44,914 nt of DNA, from assembly GCF_001509795.1 (NCBI RefSeq), contig NZ_LLZN01000076.1, forward strand, positions 1-44,914, written 5' to 3'. The first letter of the stretch is position 1. The number at the start of each line of letters is the position of its first letter. Positions 23,048 through 30,972 of this stretch are shown one piece after another. The DNA comes from Streptomyces sp. NRRL WC-3605. GTDB taxonomy: Bacteria; Actinomycetota; Actinomycetes; Streptomycetales; Streptomycetaceae. The notes beneath the pieces were generated by a model. It saw only the letters and a program-made list of their open reading frames with translations. It did not search any database and was not told the origin of the DNA. The position numbers were made by a program, and so were the translations under genes.

Positions 23048-24247
23048 TCACGGTGTAGACCGGCTGAGGCGGTCGTCGGCGTGCTCGGCGGAATAGAGCA
23101 GTCCGACGACCATGGCGGCGGCGCCCACGAGCCCCGCACGGTCGCCGAGGCGCGGGGAGACGATGCTGAGGTTGGCGGTCGTGCGGGGCATGGCCCGCCG
23201 GTAGAGGACTTCGCGCACCCCGGTGGTGAAGGGAGTGCCCGCGAGGTCTCCGGCGATCATGAGGACGCCCGGGTTGAGGAGGGTGACCACGGTCGCCAGC
23301 ACGTCGCCGACCACGCGTCCGGCCTCCTGGGCGAGCCGGATCGCCTCCGGGTTGCCGGCGGCGAGCAGACGCCGCACGTCGGAGCCGGAGGTCGTCGGCA
23401 GGCCCTGCTCGGACAGGGCCCGGGCCAGCGCCCTGCCGCTGGCGACGGCGGCCAGGCAGCCGTAGGAGCCGCACATGCACAGCGCATCGGGACGATCGTG
23501 CAGACGGATGTGGCCGATGTCGCCGGCGCCTCCGTCGATGCCCCGGTAGACGTCGCCGCCGATCACCACGCCGGCGCCGATACCGGTGGAGACCTTGACG
23601 AGGACGAAGGAGCCGCAGTCACGGTAGTGGCCCTGCTGCTCGGCCAGCGCCATGAGGTTGGCGTCGTTGTCGACGAAGACCGGGACCGGCCCGGCTTCAC
23701 CGCTCTCGCCCACGTGCTCGGCGTAGACCTCCTGGAGCCGTTCGCGGATGGGGTACTGGTCCCAGCCGGGCATGATCGGCGGCTGGACGACGCGGCCCAC
23801 CTCCCAGTCGACGGGTCCCGGCACGGACAGACCGATGCCGCAGACGCCGGCCGGGGTGATGCCGGCCGCCCCGATCAGATCGGGCAGCCAGTGGGCCACC
23901 CGGTCGAGGACCTGATCCGGCGCCTGGGTGATGTCCAGGTCCCCGGTGTGCTCGGCGAGGACGGTCCCCGCGAGGTCCAGGACCGCGGCGCGGGCGTGCC
24001 GGGTCTCCAGGTCCACCGCGATGACGGAGGCGTGGCCCGGATCGAACTCGATCCTGTCGCACGGCCGGCCGCCGGTGGAGGTGCCCGTGGTGTGGCGCAG
24101 CCAGCCGGCCCGGTTCAGCAGGTCGAGGCGCTGCCCGACGGTGGAGCGGGAGAGCCCGGTGGCACGCTGGAGCTCGGCGCGGGTGTGCGCGCGGCCGGCA
24201 CGGATGAGTTGGAGCAGCTCCCCCGCGCTGGCCTGGTTCGATGTCAT
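23048..24247 (-). CDS. ROK-family transcriptional regulator (399 aa)
   Basis: N-terminal winged helix (about 8-60; RAELQRATGLSRSTVGQRL) fused to a sugar-kinase-like ROK domain. Visible are FVDNDANLMAL (191-201), STGIGAGVV (220-228), and the zinc site with His246 (GDIGHIRL) and CMCGSYGC (Cys257, 259, 264). The Glu that usually follows the last Cys at two residues (GC-x-E) is Ala. It likely represses both divergent sugar operons until a sugar ligand binds. The start follows GGAGAG, and the gene lies 17 bases after the permease stop inside the operon, so its level would follow transporter induction. Confidence 0.9.
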   Translation of the reverse strand: MTSNQASAGELLQLIRAGRAHTRAELQRATGLSRSTVGQRLDLLNRAGWLRHTTGTSTGGRPCDRIEFDPGHASVIAVDLETRHARAAVLDLAGTVLAEHTGDLDITQAPDQVLDRVAHWLPDLIGAAGITPAGVCGIGLSVPGPVDWEVGRVVQPPIMPGWDQYPIRERLQEVYAEHVGESGEAGPVPVFVDNDANLMALAEQQGHYRDCGSFVLVKVSTGIGAGVVIGGDVYRGIDGGAGDIGHIRLHDRPDALCMCGSYGCLAAVASGRALARALSEQGLPTTSGSDVRRLLAAGNPEAIRLAQEAGRVVGDVLATVVTLLNPGVLMIAGDLAGTPFTTGVREVLYRRAMPRTTANLSIVSPRLGDRAGLVGAAAMVVGLLYSAEHADDRLSRSTP

Positions 24248-24264
24248 CGGCTCTCTCCCACGGT

Positions 24265-25149
24265 TCAGCTCTTGTCGGCGCCGCTGGTCAGTCCCTCGGT
24301 CAGAAGGCGTTCGGCGGCGAAGAAGAGGAGTACGACAGGGATCGTCAGCACGACGGAGCCCGCCATGAGGACGGTCTTGGGCACCTCGATGCCGTTGGAC
24401 AGCTGCGCCAGGCCCAGGGAGACGGTCCACTTGTCCGGATCGGCGGCGAGGAACAGCAGGGCGAACAGGAACTCGTTCCAGGCGATCATGAAGACGTACA
24501 GGCCGGTCGCCATCAGGGACGGCAGCGCGAGCGGCAGGATCACCTTGCGCATGGTCTGCAGCCGGGACGCTCCGTCGAGGGCCGCGGCCTCCTCGATCGA
24601 GGCGGGGATGGTGACGAGGTAGTTCTTCAGCATGTAGATCGTCACGGGCACGGTCTGGGCCACGTAGACGATCGCCAGGCCGACCAGGTTCGACGAGAGC
24701 CCGATCTTGGCGAAGATGACGAACAGCGGGACGGCCAGCAGGGTCGTCGGGAAGAGGTACACGGCCAGGAAGATCGCGCTGATCTGGCGGTGGCCGAAGA
24801 ACTTCAGCCGGCTGACCGCGTAGGCGCCGGGGACGGCGGCGACGAGGGTCAGGATCACCGTACCCAGCGACACGAGCGCCGAGTTGAGCAGGAAGTTCAG
24901 GAAGCCCTGTCCGCCGTCGTCCGTGGAGCGCAGGACGTCCTCGTAGGTGGAGAGGGTGAAGTCCTTGGCCGAGATCCACAGCGAGCCGGGGTCGAGCAGG
25001 AGGGCGTCGATGGGCTTCAGCGACAGAAGCACCATGTAGTAGAAGGGGATCACGGTGATCACCACGAGGAACGCGATGACGAACCAGCGGAGGACGCCGA
25101 AGAACCGGTCCTCGAACTGGGCCCGGGTCAGGGCCGTCTTGCGGGTCAC
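24265..25149 (-). CDS. sugar ABC transporter permease, MalG type (294 aa)
   Basis: Six membrane segments beginning VLRWFVIAFLVVITVIPFYY. The permease EAA loop reads SIEEAAALDGASRLQTMRKVILPLALP, the site that contacts the ATPase. It starts with GTG overlapping the stop of the upstream permease by four bases (GTGA). No ATPase gene lies in the operon; streptomycete sugar importers commonly share one MsiK-type ATPase encoded elsewhere, which I infer here. Partner of the next two entries. Confidence 0.93.
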   Translation of the reverse strand: MTRKTALTRAQFEDRFFGVLRWFVIAFLVVITVIPFYYMVLLSLKPIDALLLDPGSLWISAKDFTLSTYEDVLRSTDDGGQGFLNFLLNSALVSLGTVILTLVAAVPGAYAVSRLKFFGHRQISAIFLAVYLFPTTLLAVPLFVIFAKIGLSSNLVGLAIVYVAQTVPVTIYMLKNYLVTIPASIEEAAALDGASRLQTMRKVILPLALPSLMATGLYVFMIAWNEFLFALLFLAADPDKWTVSLGLAQLSNGIEVPKTVLMAGSVVLTIPVVLLFFAAERLLTEGLTSGADKS

Positions 25150-26165
25150 GCTTCCTCCTGGACCTTGTTGGCGAAGAACTTGAAGTAGAGGCCGAGCAGG
25201 ATCACCAGGCAGGCGGCCAGGACGAGCGCCTGGGCTGCCGCGGCGCCCACGTCGTAGCGGGCGGTGAGGAAGTCGTAGACGCGTACGGCGGCGACGTCGG
25301 TGCCGGCGCCGCCGCCGGTGAGGAGGTAGACGTCGTCGAACTTGTTGAACGTCAGGATGAAGCGCAGCACGCACAGCAGGGCGATGACGGGCATCAGCTG
25401 CGGGAGCAGGATGTGCCGGAAGCGCTGGGTGGGGGTGGCGCCGTCGACCAGCGCGGCCTCCTCCAGGCCGTCGGGCACCGCCTGGAGCCGGGCCAGGATG
25501 AACAGGAAGGCGAACGGGAAGTACCGCCAGGTCTCGAAGGCGATGACGGTCAGCAGGGCGAGCGGGATGTCGAAGTGCAGGCCCAGCAGGTGCACTTCGT
25601 AGGCGCGGGTGGACAGGAACGCGATGGGGTCGTCCCAGCCGAACAGGCGCCGGCCCCAGTCGTTGACGATGCCGTACTGCGGGCTGAGCGCGACCTCCCA
25701 GACGAAGGCGACCGCGACGACGGGCGCGCAGTAGGGCAGCAGCATCGCGGCGCGCAGCAGTCCGCGGCCCCGGAAGGGCTTGCGCAGCGCCAGTGCTGCG
25801 ATCAGGCCCAGGCCTATGGAGCCGAAGGTCGCGCCTGCCGTGTACACCAGGGTGGTGGACAGGCTGGACCAGAAGCCGGCCGAGTCGAAGACCTGCGTGA
25901 AGTTGTCCAGGGACCAGTTGCCGAACAGGCCCATGCCCTGGATGTCGACGAGCCTGGCCTTCTGGAAGGCGAGAAGCACGGTCCAGGCGATGGGCAGGAC
26001 CACCACCACGAGGACCACGAGGAAGGTGGGCGAGACGAACGCGAGGCCCGCGCGGTTCTCGCGGCGGCTGGCGGTCATCGGGCGCCGTGCCGAGGAGGCG
26101 GAGCGCGCTGACGGCCGGGGGGTGGTGTGCGGGCGCTGCGGTGCGCCGGCTGGGGCTGTAGTCAT
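25146..26165 (-). CDS. sugar ABC transporter permease, MalF type (339 aa)
   Basis: A disordered N-terminus (1-38) rich in Ala, Pro, Ser and Arg precedes six membrane segments, the first being FLVVLVVVVLPIAWTVLLAF. The EAA loop is GLEEAALVDGATPTQRFRHILLP. The start has AAGG upstream and lies 30 bases after the binding-protein stop. Together with the downstream permease it forms the heterodimeric channel of a carbohydrate uptake-1 family importer. Confidence 0.93.
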   Translation of the reverse strand: MTTAPAGAPQRPHTTPRPSARSASSARRPMTASRRENRAGLAFVSPTFLVVLVVVVLPIAWTVLLAFQKARLVDIQGMGLFGNWSLDNFTQVFDSAGFWSSLSTTLVYTAGATFGSIGLGLIAALALRKPFRGRGLLRAAMLLPYCAPVVAVAFVWEVALSPQYGIVNDWGRRLFGWDDPIAFLSTRAYEVHLLGLHFDIPLALLTVIAFETWRYFPFAFLFILARLQAVPDGLEEAALVDGATPTQRFRHILLPQLMPVIALLCVLRFILTFNKFDDVYLLTGGGAGTDVAAVRVYDFLTARYDVGAAAAQALVLAACLVILLGLYFKFFANKVQEEA

Positions 26166-26195
26166 GAGGGACCTTCGTGAAGTGCAGGTGGGCGG

Positions 26196-27599
26196 CTACT
26201 GCAGGGACTTCTTCAGGGCGGCGACCTCCTCGTCGGCCTCCCGTGCGGCCTGCGTGGGGCTGGTCTGACCGCCGGACATGGCGCCGATGGCCTTGGGCAC
26301 CGGCAGTTCGCCGTTGGTGGCGCCCACCAGTGCGCCCTCGCCCTGGGTGATGCCCCAGCGGCGCATGTTGCTGACTCCGTCGGCGAGCTGGTCGAGCAGG
26401 GCCTTGGGGAAGACCTCGTCGAGCGGCTTGCGGGTGTCGACGCCGATGTCGCTGTGGCGCCAGGCGTCGAGGTAGCGCCGGGGGTCGTCCGCGGTGCCCT
26501 TGCGGACCGGGATCTTGCCCTCGGGTGCGAGGCCGAACCAGGACTCGTAGCCGGTGCCCATCATGTACTCGATGAACTCCTGTGACGCCGCGGTCTCCGC
26601 GGTCTTCGTGGTCACCCAGGAGGTGATCTCGCCGAACTGCGCTGCCTCCTTTGCGTCGGGGCCCTTCATCGCGGTGACGATGCCGCTGTGGTCCGAGAGG
26701 TACTGCGGGTCGTCCTTGCACTGGGGGCAGCTGGGCAGGGCGTCCTTGCGCAGCCCGGCCAGCTCGTCGAGCAGGAACGAGGACCAGATGATCATGGAGG
26801 ATCGGCCGGCGAAGTAGGTGGCGCGAGTGGAGTCGACGGTCTGGGTGCCGGGGGCTCCGTAGGCGCGGGTGAGCTGGTCGTAGGTCTTGAAGGCCGTCTC
26901 GCACTGCGGGGAGTCGAGGGCGACCTCGTGCCGGTCGTCGACGAGCTGGCAGTCGTTGGCGAGGGCGATGCTCTCGAAGCTCTGCGAGGTGAAGGCGTCG
27001 CTGGGGTCGGTGGCGGCCGAGATGCCGTCGCGGCCCTTGGTGGTGAGCGCCTTGGCGGCGGCCAGTGTCCTGGCGTAGGTGTCGGGGACGGCCAGGCCCT
27101 TCTTCTCCAGCTGGTCCTTGCGGTAGACCAGCAGCTGGAGCCAGGCGTCCGAGGGCACACCCAGGCTGGTGGCGCCGTCGGAGGTGAGTTCCAGCGCGTT
27201 GGCGTTGAAGGTGTCCCGTCCCAGCTCGTCGACGATCTGCTTCGGGATGTCCGTGTTCAGCAGCCCGTTGCTGTACATCTGCCACACCTGCCCCATCGGG
27301 GCGGCGCCGATGACGTCGGGCAGCTTCCCGGAGGCCGCGGCCGACATGATCAGCTGCGGCATCTGCGCCTCGTCGACCCCGACGAGATGCACCTTGATCC
27401 CGGTCTTCTTCTCGAACCCTCCGATGACCTTCTGCGTCGCCGCGACGCGGTCGGGGAGGTTCTCCTGGGACCAGACGGTGATCTCGCGGTCGGGTGTGCC
27501 GGGTCCGGTGCTTCCGGCGCAGCCCGAGAGCAGGCCGATTCCCACGGCTGCAGTGACGCCGACCGCGGTCGTCCTCGACCTCAGGGTCCTGATGCGCAT
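26196..27599 (-). CDS. extracellular sugar-binding lipoprotein of an ABC transporter (467 aa)
   Basis: First gene of the minus-strand operon. The signal peptide ends in a lipobox (LLSGC, Cys27), so the mature protein is lipid-anchored outside the membrane. The body is a family-1 solute-binding protein (EITVWSQENLPDR, then a substrate-cleft region with many Trp and Tyr). Two Cys near the middle (SCPQCKD) may form a disulfide or bind metal, which is unusual. ATG at 27599 has GAGGA upstream; the longer frame to 27746 crosses the intergenic promoter. The ligand is probably a glycoside or oligosaccharide, since the operon pair has cytosolic glycosidases. Confidence 0.92.
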   Translation of the reverse strand: MRIRTLRSRTTAVGVTAAVGIGLLSGCAGSTGPGTPDREITVWSQENLPDRVAATQKVIGGFEKKTGIKVHLVGVDEAQMPQLIMSAAASGKLPDVIGAAPMGQVWQMYSNGLLNTDIPKQIVDELGRDTFNANALELTSDGATSLGVPSDAWLQLLVYRKDQLEKKGLAVPDTYARTLAAAKALTTKGRDGISAATDPSDAFTSQSFESIALANDCQLVDDRHEVALDSPQCETAFKTYDQLTRAYGAPGTQTVDSTRATYFAGRSSMIIWSSFLLDELAGLRKDALPSCPQCKDDPQYLSDHSGIVTAMKGPDAKEAAQFGEITSWVTTKTAETAASQEFIEYMMGTGYESWFGLAPEGKIPVRKGTADDPRRYLDAWRHSDIGVDTRKPLDEVFPKALLDQLADGVSNMRRWGITQGEGALVGATNGELPVPKAIGAMSGGQTSPTQAAREADEEVAALKKSLQ

Positions 27600-27659
27600 C
27601 GCGTGTCCTCGTTCCGACTTATGTAAACCTGTGACGCATCTCAGCATCAGTTTTGCGTG

Positions 27660-27702
27660 TTGACAAGACATAACTTCGAGATATTGTCGCCACAACCTGG
27701 TT
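27660..27702 (+). promoter_or_regulatory. promoter and operator-like symmetry of the divergent sugar operons
   Basis: TTGACA (27660-27665), a 16-base spacer and TATTGT (27682-27687) face the plus operon. GTTGACA...GACA on the left and TTGTC...CACAAC on the right give partial dyad symmetry (GTTG/CAAC, GACAA/TTGTC), a candidate ROK site. The minus-strand promoter for the binding protein must also lie in 27600-27660. Confidence 0.5.
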
Positions 27703-27723
27703 CGCAACCCTCCGGAGTCCCCC

Positions 27724-28770
27724 GTGGAACGCGTTGTCCAATTCACCGCCCCCCGTCAGGTCGAGGTGGCCGAGCACGCCAGTGCCGAGCTGCCGCCCGG
27801 CCATCTGCGGGTGCGCACCCGCTACTCAGGCATCTCGGCGGGCACCGAGCTGACCGCGTACCGCGGCACCAACCCGTACTTGACGCGGACCTGGGACCCC
27901 GAGGCGCGGCTCTTCCGCGAGGGCGCGGCCGGCATCGAGTACCCGGTGGCCGGCTGGGGTTACTCAGAGGTCGGCGAGGTCCTGGAGGTGTCCCCCGCAC
28001 TCGTGGGCACCCCCGGTATGCCCGTCCCCGGCGACCTGGTCTGGGGCATATGGGGCCATCGCAGCGAGGGCATCGTCCCCGCCGAGCGCATGGTCGGCCA
28101 CACCCTGCCCGCCGGACTGGAGCCGCTCGCGGGCGCGTTCGCCCGCGTCGGCGCCATCGCGTACAACGCCGTGCTGGCCGGCGACATCCACGTCGGCGAG
28201 GACGTCGCCGTGTTCGGACAGGGCGTCATCGGCCTGCTCACCACCCGGCTCGCCCAGCTGAACGGCGCACGGGTCACCGCCGTCGACGCTCTCGACGGCC
28301 GCCTGGAGACCGCCAAGCTCTACGGCGCCCACCACACCCTGAACGCGCGCACCGACTCCGTCGCCGAACGCGTCCGCGAAGCCACCGGCGGCCTCGGCGC
28401 CGACCTGGCCATCGAGATCAGCGGCGCCTACCCCGCCCTGCACGAGGCCCTGCGCTCGGTCGCCGTCGGCGGTCGCGTGGTGGCCTCAGGCTTCTACCAG
28501 GGCGACGGCATCGGCCTGCGCCTCGGCGACGAGTTCCACCACAACCGGGTCCAGCTGATCTGCTCCCAGATCGGGGGCGTGCCCCCGCAGCTGTCGCACC
28601 GCTGGACGGTCGAACGCCTCCAGCAGACCTTCCTGCGTCTGGTCGCCGAGGGACAGATCGACGTGTCCGCGCTGGTGAGCCATGTCGTCCCGGTCGCCGA
28701 GGCCGCCGACGCCTATGTGCTGCTGGACGAGCGTCCCGCCGACGCCCTGCAGGTCGTCCTCGAGTTCTGA
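27724..28770 (+). CDS. MDR-superfamily sugar dehydrogenase without the catalytic zinc Cys, YcjQ-like (348 aa)
   Basis: Medium-chain dehydrogenase fold with an NAD motif FGQGVIGLL (164-172). In place of the zinc motif CG-C-H-D it has GISAGTELTAYRG (36-48), so the usual first zinc ligand is absent. Loops such as NPYLTRTWDPEARLF and RVGAIAYNAV resemble, from memory, the YcjQ group of guloside 3-dehydrogenases and the bchC-like MDR branch. It opens the plus-strand operon, which also encodes an epimerase and two glycosidases. It probably oxidises a sugar hydroxyl to a keto group using NAD. The ATG lies about 35 bases past the predicted promoter. Confidence 0.85.
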   Translation: MERVVQFTAPRQVEVAEHASAELPPGHLRVRTRYSGISAGTELTAYRGTNPYLTRTWDPEARLFREGAAGIEYPVAGWGYSEVGEVLEVSPALVGTPGMPVPGDLVWGIWGHRSEGIVPAERMVGHTLPAGLEPLAGAFARVGAIAYNAVLAGDIHVGEDVAVFGQGVIGLLTTRLAQLNGARVTAVDALDGRLETAKLYGAHHTLNARTDSVAERVREATGGLGADLAIEISGAYPALHEALRSVAVGGRVVASGFYQGDGIGLRLGDEFHHNRVQLICSQIGGVPPQLSHRWTVERLQQTFLRLVAEGQIDVSALVSHVVPVAEAADAYVLLDERPADALQVVLEF

Positions 28771-28810
28771 GACCGGACTCCGAAGACCGGACTTTTCCGA
28801 AAGGCCCCCC

Positions 28811-29611
28811 ATGCTCAAGACCGCCGTCCAGGAACAACTCCTGCCCGGGGACACCCTCCAGGCCAAGTGGGACTTCGCCCAGCAGGCCGGCTACGACGCC
28901 ATCGAGCTGCGCGGCAAGGGCGAGTTCCACTTCGCCTCCCGCCTCGACGAACTCCGTCGGGCCCGCAAGGACGGTGTCGTCATGCCGACCGTCTGCGTGG
29001 ACATGCTGCACTTCCTCGGCGCCTTCGACGACGACCTGCGCCGCGACGCCGTGGCACAGATGAAGTCCCAGCTCACCGTGATAGCGGAGATCGGCGGAGT
29101 GGGCGCCCAGACCCCCGCCTCGTACGGCATGTTCTCCCGCCGGCTGCCTCCCTTCGAGCCGCCGCGCACCGAGGAGGAGGACCGTGAGGTGCTCCTCGCC
29201 GGCCTCACCGAACTCGGCGAGCACGCCAGCAAGGAGGGCGTCACGCTCTTCCTGGAGCCGCTCAACCGCTACGAGGACCACATGGTCAACCGGCTCGAGC
29301 AGGCAGCCGACCTGATCCGCGCCGTCGGCCTGCCCTCCGTCCGCATAGGCATCGACAGCTACCACATGAACATCGAGGAGACCGACCCCGCCGCCGCGAT
29401 CCTCGCCCACGCGGACGTCATCGGCCACGCGCAGGTCTCCGACTCCAACCGCTTCCAGCCCGGTGCCGGACACCTCGACTGGCACGCCTGGCTCGGCGCC
29501 CTGCACACCATCGGCTACGACGGCCACCTCGCCCTGGAGTGCCGCCTGACCGGTGACCCGCTCGAGGCCGTCCGCTCCGTCCCGGGCTTCCTCAAGAGGT
29601 CCGGCGCGTGA
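28811..29611 (+). CDS. TIM-barrel sugar isomerase/epimerase, YcjR-like (266 aa)
   Basis: Xylose-isomerase-like TIM barrel. The metal tetrad is visible: Glu149 (FLEPLNRYEDHM), Asp182 (GIDSYHMNIEE), His206 (GHAQVSD) and Glu243 (ALECRL). The motifs GMFSRRLPP, LEPLNRYEDHMVN and DSYHMNIEE, and NRFQPGAGHLDWHA, closely resemble what I recall of E. coli YcjR, the 3-dehydro-guloside 4-epimerase. In that pathway YcjQ makes the 3-keto sugar, YcjR inverts C4 and YcjS reduces C3. The ribosome site is weak (GAAAGG). Its stop overlaps the next start by four bases. Confidence 0.87.
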   Translation: MLKTAVQEQLLPGDTLQAKWDFAQQAGYDAIELRGKGEFHFASRLDELRRARKDGVVMPTVCVDMLHFLGAFDDDLRRDAVAQMKSQLTVIAEIGGVGAQTPASYGMFSRRLPPFEPPRTEEEDREVLLAGLTELGEHASKEGVTLFLEPLNRYEDHMVNRLEQAADLIRAVGLPSVRIGIDSYHMNIEETDPAAAILAHADVIGHAQVSDSNRFQPGAGHLDWHAWLGALHTIGYDGHLALECRLTGDPLEAVRSVPGFLKRSGA

Positions 29612-30972
29612 ATTCCCTCGAGGGCCTCCTCGACCGGCCCGTGCCCGCCGCGCCCGTGGACCTGACCCTGCGGCGCGGCGCGGCGCGGGTCCTGATGGAC
29701 AACTGGACCGGCGCCTCCACCGTTCCCTCCCCCGCCCTCTACCCCCACCAGTGGAGCTGGGACTCGGCGTTCATCGCCATCGGCCAGCGTCACCTCTCCG
29801 CGCGCCGCGCCCAGCGGGAGCTGGAATCCCTGCTGGCCGCGCAGTGGTCCGACGGCCGCATCCCGCACATCGTCTTCAACCCCGCGGTGGCCGCCGACGC
29901 GTACTTCCCCAGCCCGGACTTCTGGCAGTCCTCCACGGCCGGGCGGGCGGCGGGCGCGCCACCGGCCCCCGAGACCTCGGGCATCGTCCAGCCGCCGGTG
30001 CACGCTCTGGCGGCCTGGCTCGTGCACGTGGCCGACCCGGCGGAGTCCCGCCGGAGAGGCTTCCTCGCCCGGGTCCAGCCCCGTCTCGCCGCCTGGCACG
30101 AGTACCTGCTGAGCCGCCGCGACCTCGGTGGCCGGGGACTCGCCGCCCTCGTCCACCCGTGGGAACCCGGCATGGACAACAGCCCCTGCTGGGACCGGGC
30201 CCTGGCGCGCGTGGAACCCGCCACCGCCGGCACGTTCCGGCGGGCCGATCTCGTCCACGGCCATCCCGCCGACCGGCCCACCGACCTGGACTACGGCCGA
30301 TACGTCCGGCTGGCCGCCGACTACCGGGAAGCCGGTTACGACGACCGGGGAGCCCGGCACGGCTTCGCCGTGGAGGACCCCTCCTTCAACGCCCTGCTGA
30401 TCACGAGCGAACTGGCCCTGGCCGCCATGTCACACGAGCTGGGCATGCCGGGCGAGCGGTACACCGAGCGGGCCGGCCGGCTCACCCGCACGCTGGTGGA
30501 GCGGCTCTGGGACGCGGAGGCCGGCCTGTTCCGGGTGCGTGACCTGCATGACGACACCCTGGTCGGCGAGGACAGCGTGAGCGGGCTGATCCCGCTGCTC
30601 GTTCCGCACCTGCCCGAGGACGTGGTCCGGCGCCTGCGCGCCACGCTCCTCGGCCCTCGCTTCCACGCCCCGGCCACGGAACTCGTCCCCAGTTACGACC
30701 TCACCGGCCACGCCTTCGACTCGCACCGCTACTGGCGCGGACCCGCATGGTTCAACACGGCGTGGCTGATCCACCGGGGTCTGCGCGCCCACGGCCTCCG
30801 GCAGGACGCCGAGCGGATCCGCTCGGGCTTCCTCGAGCAGGCGACGCGCTCGGACTTCGCCGAGTACATCGATCCGTCCACCGGTGAGGGCCGCGGCGCC
30901 CGCCGGTTCTCCTGGACCGCCGCCCTCGCCCTCGACATGCTCTGCGCCGACCACGAGGAGTTCCGGCCATGA
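29608..30972 (+). CDS. cytosolic MGH1/GH63-like glycoside hydrolase (454 aa)
   Basis: An (alpha/alpha)6-barrel glycosidase of the mannosylglycerate-hydrolase-like type. Signature segments are YPHQWSWDSAFIAIG (acid Asp in WDS), RIPHIVFNP, HPWEPGMDNSPCWD and a C-terminal YWRGPAWFNTAWLI. There is no signal peptide, so it acts on imported substrate. The GTG start overlaps the epimerase stop (GTGA) and its own stop overlaps the next ATG, so the four genes are translationally coupled. It would cleave an alpha-linked glucoside or mannoside, possibly a glycosyl-glycerate; the actual substrate is not known. Confidence 0.85.
   Translation: MNSLEGLLDRPVPAAPVDLTLRRGAARVLMDNWTGASTVPSPALYPHQWSWDSAFIAIGQRHLSARRAQRELESLLAAQWSDGRIPHIVFNPAVAADAYFPSPDFWQSSTAGRAAGAPPAPETSGIVQPPVHALAAWLVHVADPAESRRRGFLARVQPRLAAWHEYLLSRRDLGGRGLAALVHPWEPGMDNSPCWDRALARVEPATAGTFRRADLVHGHPADRPTDLDYGRYVRLAADYREAGYDDRGARHGFAVEDPSFNALLITSELALAAMSHELGMPGERYTERAGRLTRTLVERLWDAEAGLFRVRDLHDDTLVGEDSVSGLIPLLVPHLPEDVVRRLRATLLGPRFHAPATELVPSYDLTGHAFDSHRYWRGPAWFNTAWLIHRGLRAHGLRQDAERIRSGFLEQATRSDFAEYIDPSTGEGRGARRFSWTAALALDMLCADHEEFRP

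Noticed and set aside
24265..27285. A 1006-codon open frame on the minus strand spanning the permeases and binding protein
   Set aside because: Only its last 294 codons match a protein family (the MalG permease). The rest is the out-of-frame shadow of the MalF permease and binding protein.
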